DNA of 64,000 nt from Apophysomyces variabilis. Taxonomy: Eukaryota > Mucoromycota > Mucoromycetes > Mucorales > Mucoraceae. The DNA lies in NCBI GenBank assembly GCA_002749535.1, contig MZZL01000130.1, positions 1 to 64,000 on the forward strand. The letters are read 5' to 3'. The position numbers and the translations under genes are program-made. The number at the start of each line of letters is the position of its first letter. Within the stretch, counting starts at the first letter, position 1. Positions 33,717-47,000 of the stretch are shown piece by piece. The notes under the pieces were generated by a model. That model was not told the origin of the DNA. It did no database searches and worked only from the letters and a program-made list of their open reading frames with translations.

Positions 33717-35300
33717 CTACCCGTTGTAGATTCAAGCTAAAGTCAACAGTTGGTTCATCCTGCAGAACAACATCAATTCAAGCAAAACAATGGCTAAGAG
33801 GAGGAAGGGATAATTTAGGAATAGCTTTCGTTCATCGAACTTGTTGCAATCTAACCATCCTTGTTTTGACGTGTATATCTGACCTATGAGTGGATACCGC
33901 TAAGAGCACAAAGAATGTAGGCTCCCATATACACGGTTTTACTGCTAATGTGGACCTGTAGGTAACTTTCTCGTATAAAAGAATAGACTTTTAATGGACC
34001 TAACTCCTGCCTGCAACACCAGGAAAACTTGCTTTGTCTTTTTCATTCTACACGAAATCGGACCAAGGACACCTTTACACTTCATTGTGATGTACACCGG
34101 CGGATAAAATACCATCTTGTGCATAGCAGACAAAAGTTGTTCTAGGTGATTTCAATTACAAAAAAGAAGATACATTACAGTGATGGGTACGGTGCGATAC
34201 TGCTCAATAAAGGTTAGAAGTATGTTATAGAATTCTAAGAACCGCACACTCAGGGGATTCCCCGCTACTAAGATATATAGGATAAGTGGTTCCGTAGACA
34301 ACAAAGGCATCCATTATACATTATTATATTAAAGTACTCTTTGAATTCAAGTGACCCCTTTTCTCCTATCATGATAGCTTCAATCTTATTATGGTCGATG
34401 GCCTTTTGTCAGCTGATTCTATACTCACTTTCCTTTTCACCTAACAGCGTGTAACATTGCTGAAATCATGAAGAAATTAGCTCCAGTATTTCATCTCCGT
34501 TTTGCTGGAGTCTGGAGACGGAAGCCAACCCGGACAATTTTCAATAGCAACATCGGAATTCAGCATGTCATATGCCGTTCGGCCATATGCCAAATCTACG
34601 GTAAGCTTTGTTTTTCACCTTCACCATATGTTGTTGTTACGCAATTGTGTTGTAATCAACTAGTCGTATGAAAAGACGGGATTCGAAAATTTTAATCCAT
34701 GCGAATGCATAAACACGTTTTGTGTAGCAAAGCGACGGAGTTCCCCTCTAGCCTGCAAGCGATCGAAATAACGTGTCATTACTGGTGCTAAGTAGCTTTG
34801 CATCCGATGATAGGACAGGAAATATCCGATTTGACTTTTACTGCCAAGAAAGTTTACTATCGTCGGGACGCTCATGTTGTCATCCAGAAACGCTCTGGGC
34901 CCGGATGACACTAGATGAACAAAAAGCAATTATGCAAATTAGGGTTTAGCAATTGAAAATAGATAATGCTTCCGTTTTTTCGTCTTTGTTGTGTTACATC
35001 CAAGAAAGAAAAAGTTGGACACACACAGTCTTATTTAGCGCATCTACCTTTTCTACATGTAGGAACTTTCGTGAGTGCATATCTTTTTTAAACTGTTTTG
35101 CTAAAACAAGCGAAAAAGGCCTATTAATTGCATTTAACTAACCCGATCGACCGTGTCTTTCTCTCTGTGCCTCTCTCTCCCCGATACAGTAATCCGGAAA
35201 AGCAGATGCAGATCATTCCTGTGGGTTCCCATGGGGTTCTGTAGGGTGATTAAATGTAATATACATGAAGCACATGAGATCATTAATGGTCGATTCAGCA
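33717..35300. other. Unassigned region with a possible ORF remnant
   Basis: The first 150 bp probably contain the true start of the CENP-H-like gene. At 34929-34660 the minus strand has an 89-codon frame (GPRAFLDDNMSVPTIVNFLG, MTRYFDRLQARGELRRF) that looks protein-like but ends abruptly, and overlapping frames at 35410-35134 also look like fragments. I cannot assign them; they may be remnants of a mobile-element protein. Confidence 0.35.
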
Positions 35301-35308
35301 TATAAATA
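35301..35308 (+). promoter_or_regulatory. TATA box of the F-box/LRR gene
   Basis: TATAAATA, 69 bp upstream of the ATG at 35377 and preceded by a GC-neutral region without other TATA-like sites in the correct place. Confidence 0.6.
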
Positions 35309-35376
35309 GGGGAGCTGCCAATGCTCATCATTCATTTCAGACAAACCGTGAACAACCAACACTTCTGTTTGATACG

Positions 35377-37203
35377 ATGGTAAAGAAAATTGTTTTCCAG
35401 AAGTTTCCATTCAGTTTGCTAACAATGACCCAGATTGAGTTTCTTTGTGCAAGATCGATCAGACATTGGTCGGGATTTCGGGAAAAAAGCGATGACCCAC
35501 TGTGCCGCTTCCCTCGCGAGGTGTTGCAAAACATAACCGGTCGTTTATCGCAAAAGACATTGTGTACTCTTACACGTGTCTCTCGTGCATGGCATGTGGT
35601 TATCATTCCTGAGCTGTACAACACAATATCCATCGCCAAAGAGATCCAAACTCGACGGTTTCTCAACATCCTCAGCAATCCATCACGGGCCGAACAGCTG
35701 CTATATTATGTGCGGAAACTTGAGTTGGCCTCTCTGTCTGAACAGGATATTCTCCCGCTTGCGCGCACCTGTCCTAGCCTTGTCGAATTCTCCGTTGCAT
35801 CTCCTATCGGCGAGAATTTGGTCCCTCAATTACAAGCCTTTGAGAACATTCGTAAAATATCCCTTCACTTGACAATAAGCAAGTGGCCACCCTCATTAAT
35901 GGGAGCTCTTGATGCAAAAATCACTCGTTTATCGCTTCACTCGGGACAAGTAAAGGAATGGGTCCGTCTTCTACCAAAGCTTCCATGCATAGAAGGACTC
36001 AACATAGCTTGTCCAGCATCTTTTACAATGTGCGCTGACGACAAGATCTCATTTTCGGAATTGGAAATGATTCACGACAGATTTCCCCATCTTAGTTTTC
36101 TTGGCATGGATGGTGTTTGCTTACAAGGAGATATCCCAGACCATGTATCGCCTTGCTTCACGCTGCGCAGCCTGACGTTTGTCCCAGGAGGAGGAAGCCT
36201 TCATTGGGGTGACTATTTTGCTCGGAAATACACGAACCTTGAAACACTGAATGTATCAAGATCGCTGACGGGCGATGATCACGCACAAATCGAGACCATT
36301 CCGCTTGCTCTCTCATGCCGCAAACTCAAATATCTCAGCATGAATCTCCATCCTGATGTCTACCGCACTTTTCTGGGTCTGCTTCAAGAAATGAGCTCGC
36401 CTCTCACGTCAGTCTGTCTTGATTCGTCCTGGGACGATCCTTCAGCTTTCAGTATTCTTCATGGCTTCCGGACAACGTTGTCTGCCGTGTCTATCAGAGT
36501 CGATGCCGGAGCGCCATTGGACAAATTCATGGAATACTTAACAAGGTGTCCATCCTTGGTCGATCTGCATTTAGACTGTCGGCGCACTCCTGTGAGCGTG
36601 GATTGGCTACTGAACCAGCTCCCGCGTCTTGAACGTTTGTCTATAATAGGAAGCAACGTTGGTGTGAGTAAAACGTACCTAGCCGGGAACAAATATCTTT
36701 CGTTAAAGTATCTCTCAATGGAAGGCGAAGATATCGAAGACGCGGTGTACTGCTTCTTATCAGCGATGTGTCCTCGTCTTTCCTCTCTCCATTGTACCTA
36801 CAGGAACCCACGAGAGGGATCTCGCCATCTACGTTACCCTAACCCTGGTCTCAAGTCCCTCTATGTCCATTACATCCAATATACGGAAAACTGTCCTGCC
36901 GATTCGTGCTTCGGCCCAAAACATGGCCCTATGTTCAAGCTGATACGGACGAATAGCTCAGGTCCGACACGAAAAGCAAGCGGAGCAAGAGAATCTCTCT
37001 CTATGGAAGATGATGCACGGTGGTATTGCGACGGCATGGAAGTCACGGAGAGGTTCCGGAGACCAGCCCATTTAGGCCATAGCAAAAAGAAATCCGAAGA
37101 AAAAGACATAAAACATCATGATAGACATAACCATGCTGCCGTATTAATCCAATGCCATTATGTAGAAAGAATCCAGCTAAACTCCTTGATCTTGTATAAC
37201 TAA
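35377..37203 (+). CDS. F-box / leucine-rich-repeat protein
   Basis: Likely substrate receptor of an SCF ubiquitin ligase: the F-box binds Skp1 and the repeats bind the target. Single exon, 608 residues. The F-box lies at about residues 42-85: LCRFPREVLQNITGRLSQKTLCTL, then VSRAWHVVIIPELY. From about residue 90 on, irregular LRR-like units follow, with the pattern L-x-x-L-x-L (VRKLELASL; ITRLSLHSG; LKYLSMNLH; LVDLHLDC; LERLSIIGS; LKYLSMEGE; LSSLHCTY). The C-terminal 80 residues are hydrophilic and basic (HSKKKSEEKDIKHHDRHNH). Intronless, unlike most genes in the window, which fits the amplified F-box families of Mucorales. A second in-frame ATG at 35425 would remove 16 residues. Target unknown. 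Confidence 0.85.
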   Translation: MVKKIVFQKFPFSLLTMTQIEFLCARSIRHWSGFREKSDDPLCRFPREVLQNITGRLSQKTLCTLTRVSRAWHVVIIPELYNTISIAKEIQTRRFLNILSNPSRAEQLLYYVRKLELASLSEQDILPLARTCPSLVEFSVASPIGENLVPQLQAFENIRKISLHLTISKWPPSLMGALDAKITRLSLHSGQVKEWVRLLPKLPCIEGLNIACPASFTMCADDKISFSELEMIHDRFPHLSFLGMDGVCLQGDIPDHVSPCFTLRSLTFVPGGGSLHWGDYFARKYTNLETLNVSRSLTGDDHAQIETIPLALSCRKLKYLSMNLHPDVYRTFLGLLQEMSSPLTSVCLDSSWDDPSAFSILHGFRTTLSAVSIRVDAGAPLDKFMEYLTRCPSLVDLHLDCRRTPVSVDWLLNQLPRLERLSIIGSNVGVSKTYLAGNKYLSLKYLSMEGEDIEDAVYCFLSAMCPRLSSLHCTYRNPREGSRHLRYPNPGLKSLYVHYIQYTENCPADSCFGPKHGPMFKLIRTNSSGPTRKASGARESLSMEDDARWYCDGMEVTERFRRPAHLGHSKKKSEEKDIKHHDRHNHAAVLIQCHYVERIQLNSLILYN

Positions 37204-38183
37204 GTTATGAAATAGAAAACACAAAATTAGCATAAGCATAGTTCATATCATAGAGGATAACCAGAAGCTATTCCTAATAAAACCTAATGTCACCCAATTC
37301 CCACTGAAGCCAGTAATGATTTAACCAAAAAAAAAACAAGAAACTCATGGAATAGATTGAAAGGTTCTTGAACTAGATATGTTGAAGACCTTGAGTGGTT
37401 GAAGTTATCGACAGGTTGACAGTAAGCAGGTCTCGCCCTTTCCAGCATTTACAGGAATTACTGTAAAGGCGTGAAATAATTGAAAGGACACCGTCGTAAA
37501 CTGCTCCTGCAACCGTTTAGTAGCTATCGACGATGTTAAACAGGTAATGGACGTGTGCAAACACCTTTGCATTTTAAACAACCTCAGACAGAAAATGAGG
37601 CTTAAGATGCGCCTCTGTTACATATGATCAGTTACTAAAAGACATACTGTATCATATAGAAACTGCCAAGCAAAATATTTTCGATCTATTTTGGGTGGTT
37701 ACAGTAGCCGCTGTCAGTCTATTCCTTGGTTGCCTTTCTGATTCTCATATGTGATAGTATATAAAATTGAAGTTTACTGAAAAGCAAGGGAGTTCTGCAT
37801 TCCGTTCCTTGGAAGACCTGGAAACGTATCCTAGTCATTTAGTTTGCTACGCCATTGATAAAGTTCTCTAGCAACCGAAAACTATCCCGGTACTGCAGTG
37901 ATGTTACACAGACGTCTGACGAGGCGTTTTAAGTGCACTTTTGTGTTGTCTTGGCTCACTAAGTGATGGGGTTACATATGACTTGAAGTAAAAGTACCAG
38001 TCATGTTGACTGCCAAGGCCGCAAAGATAAACAGCGACTATCCCGGATAGAAGAAGTATGAGATTCTGCCAAGCTTTTTCATTCAATCGACGAAAAATTT
38101 TAAAGGTTGTAGATGAAGAACATGATTTGTAACTCCTCCCGTGTACGCAGTCTTTCTCCCTTTCTTCCTCTCCTTGTGCAGTC
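37204..38183. other. Intergenic region, no supported gene
   Basis: 980 bp, AT-rich, with no frame showing motifs. The last 60 bp before 38184 contain a pyrimidine-rich leader (CTTTCTCCCTTTCTTCCTCTCC). Confidence 0.5.
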
Positions 38184-40739
38184 ATGGACTACCTTTTCCG
38201 AAAAAACCATAAAGAGCACAAGTCAGTCAAACTGCAGAAAAAGCTTCAGCTTGAAGAAGACAAGCAATGGAAAGCAGAACTCGAACGTCGGAAACAACAG
38301 GAATTAAAAGACGAGGCGCTGGCCAAAGAACTACAAGCTCAATTAGAAGCTGAAGCGGAAGAACAACGGCATACTCCCATACCATCACCCACCATTACGA
38401 CACCCACCTCCCCACGAACAGGCACGTCCTTCTTTGTCGGGTCAGCTTCCCCTGAACTACCTACGCGCCCTCCTCCATTGCCCGCTAAACCTATAGCATA
38501 CCATTCAGGTAACTCTCATTCTGAAACCGGGCTTTTTTCTGGCGGGTCTTTAAACTATTTTACTCAGGGCACTCCATCACAAGCAGCACAGATCTCTCTC
38601 AGACCCCCAGTATACCCTCAGCTTCCCTAACCTCCGTATCTACCCCTTCATTAGTGAGATCAGTGCCTCCCCCACCTTATAGCAGCACTTCCTCTCTACA
38701 CACACCAGCCCTACCTCCCCGTAATCTTTCAGCAACAGATCTGCCACACACGCCGCCTGCGAGCGTACCTCACACACAACCTAACTTATCACATATCCAC
38801 AATTCGCAGACTTCTTCTTCTTCTTCGTCTTCATCCTCGTTGGTGCCCGCACGACAGCGGAAAGAAGCTTACTTACCGCATCCCCACGAACTCAATTCGC
38901 AACCTACGGTGTCGGCTTCTACTAATGCAATTCCTGTACGACAACGTAAAGAATCTTATCTGCCGCCACCGCAGGAATCTTGCTCAGCACCTATTGCATC
39001 TTCTCAGGCTAGCCAACCACACATCATGGACAATGGAGCTCCTCAGCATCATAACTCCTACAGTTCAGCAGCAATCAAACCATCAGCACTATTTCCAGCT
39101 CACATTGTAAGAAACGATCCCATTGTAGCACCAGCACCCCATCCGTCTCCCATACCTCCATCATACCTTCCAGTATCGCCAGCATCTGTGTCACAATCAA
39201 TGCCACATTTGCCGTTGATGTCCATGCCAGAACCATCCGTAATTCACAAAAACAAACCAGCTGTTAGTACGGCAATCTCACCAGTCGCATTGAGAACACC
39301 TGAGCGACCTATTGCGCCATCCAATGATCTGCATAGGCGTCAAAGTAAGGTTGCTTCAGACACGCGATTTACGAACTCTACACAGGTGCAGAAACCGGAC
39401 GAAGATCTATCCAAGAATGAACCGAGAACCGAAATTTACAGGAAAACTGACGATAGCAGTGATTCTGATAGCGGTGAAAACTTTGTATATAAAAAGACAG
39501 ATAACGTTATCCTTAACGAACCGGAGACGAAATCCACATCTTCTCGCCATGATCTAAAGGCTCGATCTGTAACGAAAAATGAAGAAGAGGACGATGATGG
39601 CACTGATCCTTTTGCGGACAGTTTTGCTGTGGAGATATCGGATGCAGAGAAAGAAGATGAAGACAAGGATGAAGTGGAGGCAGTGGTTGTCGCTAAATCA
39701 ACTCTGCAAGCAGATACTAATAAGTGGACGGACGACCAATCGGAGTTACTGGAATCCAGATCACCAACTACAGTCAATATGCAGGCAAGACTTGCTAACC
39801 TTCTAAAGGCATCGTCAATCGATCAAACAGATGCATACATTAAGGATGAAAAGACACAGCAATCGGAAGAAAGATCGCGAAGATGTACTATTGCTATTAT
39901 GACGCCGCATATTCGAACACAATCCATGGGCGCCTTTTCTACGCAAGCCATGCAAACACCACGACCTGTCCTAGAGTCTCCTACATCGTATGATGATACT
40001 ACGCTCTATACCCAGCAGGTATACCCGACAAGCGTTTTACGCGCTGGTGCTCCCCCTTCTCTCAATGGGTCGTCCCCCAAGACCCACGGTCATGCTGTTG
40101 CCATTGAAGGTTAGAATGATTTGGAAATAGGCATGCATTCATCTAACGTGGCTTTTCAGTCCCAGAAAACGAATATGGATACTATAAAGCCGATGATGTA
40201 ACCGAAGAAACGGAGCAGGAAACGGCAATCAACAAGGCGTTGCCGACGCTTCCGAAAAGTAAGTCCGCAAGCTTTTTCATCTTTTTACTCTATCGCATGC
40301 TGATATAGCGCCATTGCTCTAGCTGATCCAAATCATCGGCATATTACAGTGCCTAGTATCAACGAAGGACAGCGTGTATGGATTCGTGTCCACCCTACTG
40401 ACACAGGAAAGGCTTTGGCGCAACGAATTCATGTTGTTGCTACGTATCAAACGCGGAAGATCTTGAAATTACAAACAGCAACCGGGCGGATTGTTCCATT
40501 GGATGAGACGCCAGTATTCACAGATTGGAGTGAAATTAGCAGGCTGAAAGATGGAGAGCCTTGGCGTGTGGAATGGGGTCTGATGGATAATCATTTAATT
40601 GATGTACTTGAAGGAGGTAAGCTAATAGGTGTGTCATGGATATGGGCCTTTAGGACTTATTCGCTTTTTCTTTAATATTAAAGGCAAGGAGTTTATGAGG
40701 AGTTTGAAAGCAACACTTCGATCTGAAAAAGAAAAGTAG
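38184..40739 (+). CDS. Proline-rich scaffold-like protein, uncharacterised, 771 aa
   Basis: Exons 38184-38508, 38568-40109, 40160-40258, 40323-40616 and 40684-40739 join in phase. Not a family I recognise. Residues about 8-62 are a charged helix (KLQKKLQLEEDKQWKAELE, EALAKELQAQLEAEAEE). Next, Pro/Ser-rich sequence with PxxP candidates for SH3 domains (LPTRPPPLPAKP, PALPPRNL, PPPPYSSTS). A motif occurs twice: VPARQRKEAYLPHPHE and IPVRQRKESYLPPPQE. Then an acidic Ser/Asp region (DDSSDSDSGENF, EEEDDDGTDPFADSF). The C-terminal ~110 residues are compact (EGQRVWIRVHPTDTGKALA, ILKLQTATGRIVPLDETPVF, WRVEWGLMD), with a ubiquitin-like or Ras-association-like strand pattern. Architecture suggests an adaptor in cortical actin, endocytosis or GTPase signalling; this is inference. 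Confidence 0.75.
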
Positions 40740-42982
40740 CGGGCAGGAGAAAAGATAAAAAAGATTCTGACCAAATAATAATCCGACGATTCATGTGACA
40801 TGACAAAGCATCAGAACATTTTCGGACTCGAATAATTTTCCCTGTCAACCCCCCACCCTTTTTGCTGACCTGGCCGAAACTATGCAAACTTTTCCCGATT
40901 CATCTCCCGAAAACTATTCTTATCATTGAAAAAGACGTGATTTATCGAATTGAATTAACAAAAAAGACAAGACAGCTGTATAGAGAATGTCAATATTTGA
41001 TCATAGCATAACAAAGAGAAAAGACAGAAAAAAGAAGCAGTTAACCACAAAATCCTAGGTACCCAAGTGCGATTATACATGACATGCTGAGGATCTAAAA
41101 TGTGCTGCCAAGGTCTGTGTCTTTGTCCCACCTATTAAGCTCGGTTTGCTATGACGACGGTCCGCACGACGTCATTTGAAAAGAAAAAAAAGTACGATGC
41201 GTCGTACATTTGCTACGCCTCATCATCATTTGCCACACATGTTGCATCGGCTAAAAGAGGCAGTTTATCTCTAGGGCTGAGGAAATCATGTCTTCACAGA
41301 AAAACAAATTGCATGGCCTTATTTAATTTTCCGCGCGAGGCGTAGCTCACTAAACGAGCGGATGGGAGGAACCCTCGTGGTTTCCCCAAAAAGAATTCAA
41401 ACCAGCGGAGCTCAACAAGCATATTTTCTGACGTTTGGCATAGAGAGATGTTATATTGTTCCAAGGAACGTTTAAGGGCAATGACGATGTATTGATTGCG
41501 TTAGTAGTCTTGGTAACCAGAAAGAATCTCACTTGTGAACTTGATGTCAACAGTTAAAGGAAAAACGGGTTTTACGGAACAAAGTGCTATTTGTCAAATC
41601 ATTTGATTTTCTCGGTTGCTGCGATATTGCTGTATAGAAATGGAGAGAATACCAATATGTCATGTCAGCGTCAAAAAAAGACAATGATTCATTCTGGTTG
41701 ATATGGTATACAGGAGCTTCGCACCAAACGCAAACAGAACCGAAGTAGGCTCATACTCATGCTCTTCCCCGAAGTGTGTCGGTGGAAATCTGATGTGGCC
41801 CAACTGTGAATAAGTTGAGGAAAATGGTGTATTAACTAGTTCATGGTGAGAGTATTGCCTACTGTCTAGGCGTATCGGGTGTTCTATTTTTAGTTTCCTT
41901 CCACTTCTTGCTACTATTAGTCGCCCTCAAGTAGCAACTGCATCTTCTACCTCATCCATGACAATGTCAGTCGATCTTTATAATGACAGCTGCAGCATGC
42001 TAAGCATGCTGTGACATGGCAGTTTGCCATGAGCATCAAGTTGGTTACGATGAATCACTGCAGTTGATCGACGTCAGGACATCCTACTGAAACAAATACG
42101 CAAAAGAACCATTTATTTATCGACATGAAAGGAAATAATTCTGCTGCTGATCTACCCTGCAGCCATGATTCAATAGAGCAGATTCTAATTGAAAGTTCAC
42201 GGACTGGTAGAAGCAGGACCTTTCATACATATCCAGAGCGCAATGAAAGAAGAGAAATACGAAACACGAAACGCTCGCTAATATTTCAAAGAGCATATCC
42301 TTCTTCATCAATATCAGGATCCATACTCTCAATGCTGTCGTCGTACTAGAATTTAACAAAATCATTTTGATAAACAAGCTTTAGTAAATCCTTAATGGTG
42401 TCCATGCCACCTGACTTCAGATTGAATTCTTGTGGAGGGAGAGGGAAACGGTCATCTCCTTTTTTCCGCGATATGTTGGCTATGGGTGCTATTGAATGTA
42501 AGAAATCCCGTATTGTAGGACATTGAAAATCGGGAACGACGCAACTTTAAAACTCCATACCCGCATTGGGGGACCAGCATCACCAAAACTTTCTATGACC
42601 GTCTCAAGAAATCCAGGCAAAGGACCACGTGGATCGTATGGGCTGGTTTCTGTTTTTATTTTCTATCTTTATTTTTTCTTGGCCTTAACAATAAAAAAGA
42701 ACAGGGGAACCAAAATATCGGTTGATGTAAAACAAGATTCATCAGGGCGCAAGTTGCACGAAGTTTTGTTAGAGAGACACACGTATACACATAATACAAT
42801 CAGGTGGTGGGGGGGGGAGGGTTGAACGTTAAAAAACTCTATGAGTGACCCTCTTTATCGGATAGACAGGGTAGTACCAAAATAGATTTCAGGGGAACGC
42901 GTGCGCAAACAGTTTAAGCGATCACGAAGGTTAACTGAGATGGTTACGGAGATCGTTGTCAATGGCGACCGATCGTCCTGTC

Positions 42983-43000
42983 AAAAAAAAAAAAAAAAAA
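42983..43000 (+). repeat. Poly(A) run
   Basis: Eighteen consecutive A. Such a run could mark the tail of a retroposed sequence, but there is no coding remnant beside it. Confidence 0.7.
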
Positions 43001-43499
43001 GAAGATTGCATATGGGAAGATACATGTCAAGTCTGCCTAAATTGTAAAGTAGCATGTAGTTTTATTTATTTTACCCTGGTCTACCCGGTTCTTCCAAGTT
43101 GGATGGTATCTCCGGGGGTTCATTAAAGGACGAGGAGAACACCTAATTTTGGGAGACGAATTTGGTCGTTTGAGGCTGTAACGATGTTAAGTAACACAAA
43201 GGTGGCACCAGCCATGTTTCGTTTGGGTGATTGTTTGAATCAAAAAGAACCGCGTTTTGGGGCGATTGAATGACCGATGAAAGTAATGAAAATCAGAAAA
43301 AGATGGAAGAAAAAGTCTTTTTTATGACTAGATGGATTGTTTACTAATGTTCTATTCCTTCTCTCTCTCTATTTTGAAGTAAAGAAAGAAAAGAAAGAAA
43401 GAAAAAAAGAAGGCTGCAGGAAGCATTGGACGACTCCGCACTGCGTGGTAATGCCTTTCAGGATGCGCAGCATCACTTGTGTCTAACGTATCCGTCTTT

Positions 43500-43560
43500 A
43501 TCTCTCTCAGTCTGTCTGTCTGTCTCTCTATATGTGTGTGTATGTGTGTGTGTGTGTGTG
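43500..43560. repeat. CT/TG microsatellite
   Basis: TCTCTCTCAG, TCTGTCTGTCTG, then TATGTGTGTG units, about 470 bp upstream of the RhoGEF start. Confidence 0.8.
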
Positions 43561-44032
43561 CTACGACATCGGGCGGAGGGGAAAATCAGAAAAAAAAAGT
43601 ACACAGGTACACACGCCCGCACACACACACGCCCATACAACCACACATATAGGCATACATTACTTTAAACACCATCACTTTTTGCTGTATTCGAATTTCC
43701 TCTCTTCTTCTTTCTTTCTTGTTCTTCTTCTTCTTTTTTCTCAATAGCGTATGCCATAACTACGTTCCTTTCCTTTTTCTTCTCTTTTCTTTTTATCCAC
43801 AGTGTACCTTCTGCAACTATACCTCTTGTTTACAACAACCCCTTAAGTTATCTTTCTATCTTTCTTTTACTCATTTCGCCATTGGACGCTTCTAAGCAAG
43901 TGAAAGACCTCACCATTCAAGGAAGAAGAAGTCGACATTCGTTCTAGCTCCCTCACTCTCACTCGTGAACTCCTCGTTTTTCTTATTATTCACTGTACAA
44001 TACCAAGCAAACCTTTTTTTCATTCGTTCGTC

Positions 44033-47000
44033 ATGCTGTCTGCCTCCACAGTGACCTCTATTTCTTCAACTGCATTCCCGTCACCTAATGCCACAACCCT
44101 GCCTCCGTCTCCGTGTTCATTCGAATCAACCAAGAATCCCTCTAATAGCGCTCTGTTCAAACTTATCGAAATTGAAAAGTCCTATTTGGAATCCCTTCAA
44201 ATTATTGACACTGTATGTATACACTCGGGGATGGATATCAGACCATAAGACTGACAAATCCGAATTTTTGAACAGCAAATATCGCCCATCTGGAACAAGC
44301 AATCGCTTTGTTCCGCCCCTGATTTCTCTGAGTTACTGCAATGTATTCATGAACTTTTGCTAGTCAGCAGGCGATACAGCACGGTAAGATAGAACACGTT
44401 CTTTTTTACTTTTTCATACGTCGACCAACTGAAATTTAAAATCATTAAACTTCAGATATTGGATAAAATCGCTTCTCAAGCACATCCATTTGGTGAATTG
44501 GGCGAGAAACTCTTACAATGGGTAAAGATCAGATAGTTATGACGCATCATGGTTACAAAGTTTACTAATTTAACTTTCTCTCGGGAATAGATGCAAGAAT
44601 TGGAAATCCCCTATACTAATTACTCTAGAGCATTTATTACTGATCTTAATAAGCGTCAGGATATCCTTGGTTGTCCATCTCTCCAACCATTACTGAATGT
44701 AAAACACCGAAAAAGTTTGGCCAAGTGACTCTCTCCCTAATGTTAGATTCAATATAGGAATTGTCGGCAAATGTCTCGCGCAAAATTACTTTGGAGTCTT
44801 TATTTAATGCACCTGCGGAGCAACTTCAGCAGTATAAAGTTTTATTCAACGTAAGCCAAACAAAGCCCCTAGGCACCATAGTTGATCAAGGGGCGAAAAG
44901 ACTGACATTGCCGATCTCTTGCGAATAGAAATTGATGGATACTACCGACCGGGGCCAGACCGATCATGGTCTGTTGCTTAAAGCAGCACAAAAATTAGAC
45001 GCCATGGTGCTGGTTGTCCAGAAATACACCGTCCTATCCACCAACACTTCCCTTTCTTCTTTCGAATTGGATTTGGATTCCTTGACATTAAATGGTAGCA
45101 ACCCTATCCTCTCGTCAAAAGAAGACCCCTTCGAAACTCAGGTGGACTGCTCTAATGTTGTCGACATTGTCAATGGCGCCCCCATGGTAGGGTCATCCCA
45201 TTCGCTATTTTCCATTTTTAGTTAATAAGTTCACTCACGTAGCATTACGAATTGGGATCACATCGGACGTTGGTCTTGCGAGACGATTTCCTTCTGATGC
45301 CCGAAGGTTCATCGGCGATTCGTGTTCATTTAGTCCTGAGAGACGACTCGCTGCTGATCTGCAAGGAGAAAATCGCCGGCAAATTCCCGTTGCTTTACCC
45401 AGCTATTCCTGTCGGCAGTATCAGCGTACAGGCTGCCATGTTGGACCGCGAGCTCATTGGAGAATACATTGCAGAGTTTACGGTCTTTGGCAAAAAGAAG
45501 CTGATCATGCGTGCTTACTCGAAGGAAACACGTAATACCTGGGTTGGTCTGCAAGGCAGCGAGCCAGCTGCACTCAAGTCAACGCCTAGATCGTTGTCAC
45601 TTGTCGTTCAAAAACATTTGCCGGCCCGTGAGCGCAGCAACTCGGTCGATTCGGATGATATTGCGCTTCATACACTTCAACAGAAGCCTCTATCTGCTTC
45701 CAAGCAACAGGCCTTCTCTTTCTTCATGGACAACTCGGCTGACGTCTCTTCCGTCGATAGCTCTTCTGATGAAGAAGAAATTAACCGAGGTAAGTAATTT
45801 AGTGTCCTGACGTTTTAGCTGGCCGTTTGCAGTTCGCTCAAGTGAGTAAATAATTAGGTCGTCCATCCCAGCCGACAACACCTCTTACGCCGCTTCCAAA
45901 AGATACGATGTTAGGGGAGAAGAAGGCCTTACCACAGGTACCTGTGATAACCGCCGAGAAGTCGCTTCCTCCGGCACCGTTGAAGAAAGACCACAGTAGG
46001 TCAAGGTCTCCTAGCCCAGGCTACCCTCATAGATCTCCTGTGAAGAAAGAATTCACACCAGTGCCAAACCCTCGGCTCGCCGGTGCGGAAACCCACCATA
46101 GGCCATCACCACCAAAATCCATGAGTAGCCATACTTCGCCTAGACTGGTCAGCAATCCTGCCAATGGACAAAAACCTGTAACGGTTGGACATCCACGGTC
46201 GCCTTCTCCACGAGCCGTTGGACACGCACCACCTAACCATGGCAGCGGCAATCAGCGACTTCACCCAAACCATGCTTCGAGACCTACCACACCACGATCC
46301 AGCCCCACATCTCCGTCGTTCCCTGGAGCCCAGAAGCCCCTCCCCAGGACCTCGTCTATGAAAAACCGTGATATGGGCAAGCACCCAGGTCAGCGTCCGG
46401 CACCTCCTCCCCATGGTCCCATGGGCATACAACCTTACCCGCCTAATCCAACGCAGCAAGCCTACCTTGCACGCCCAGCCATGCAACATCCATCATCACG
46501 TCCGCATGCGCCACAGCATGCACCGCAGCAGAGTCGTTCGCCATTAATGCAACCTCAACAAGGACAGCCTCGTCCCAATGGTCAGCCTCGTCCTCATGGT
46601 CCACCTCAACGTGTTCCCTCTCCTCAGCCAGGCATGCCGTATTCGAATTATCGATCGCCTTCTCCGCAGCCACCTTCTTCAGCTCAAAGGAACGGCCCCC
46701 AACGCCCAGGCCCAGGCCCTGTTACAATGCGGCCGCCTCCGGGTGCTGGCGTCGTACAGCATTCACCTACCCCGAGTTTCGATTCCAGCGCTGTATCTAT
46801 ATCTTCTGCTAGTTCTATTAGCAGTGAACGAAGCCCAACGCCACGATCACAGCATGGATTCCCTCTGTCACCTCATCTTGGGCCCATGACTCCGGAGGAA
46901 CTTGGTTCACCTCCACGAAGCGTAAGTAACCTTTTTTTTTCTCTGGTAGCCGTAGTCATTCGTTTGCTGACCGATTTTGTTTTCCTTTCTTTTAGCCTAA

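Larger units (their letters stand above)
40740..44032. other. 3.3-kb gene-poor region
   Basis: No supported gene. Frames up to 100 codons (42125-42349, 42523-42825) have no motif. Contains an 18-base A run at 42983-43000, a purine tract (GAAAGAAAAGAAAGAAAG at about 43385), and a CT then TG repeat at 43500-43560. From 43680 the plus strand becomes pyrimidine-rich up to the RhoGEF start, which marks that gene's long promoter/leader. Confidence 0.5.

Noticed and set aside
42983..43000. Poly(A) run as the tail of a retrotransposed gene
   Set aside because: No upstream coding remnant and no target-site duplication that I could see.
43500..43668. Repeat-derived frame encoding Ser/Leu then Thr/His runs
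   Set aside because: It is translation of CT/TG and CA microsatellites, not a gene.
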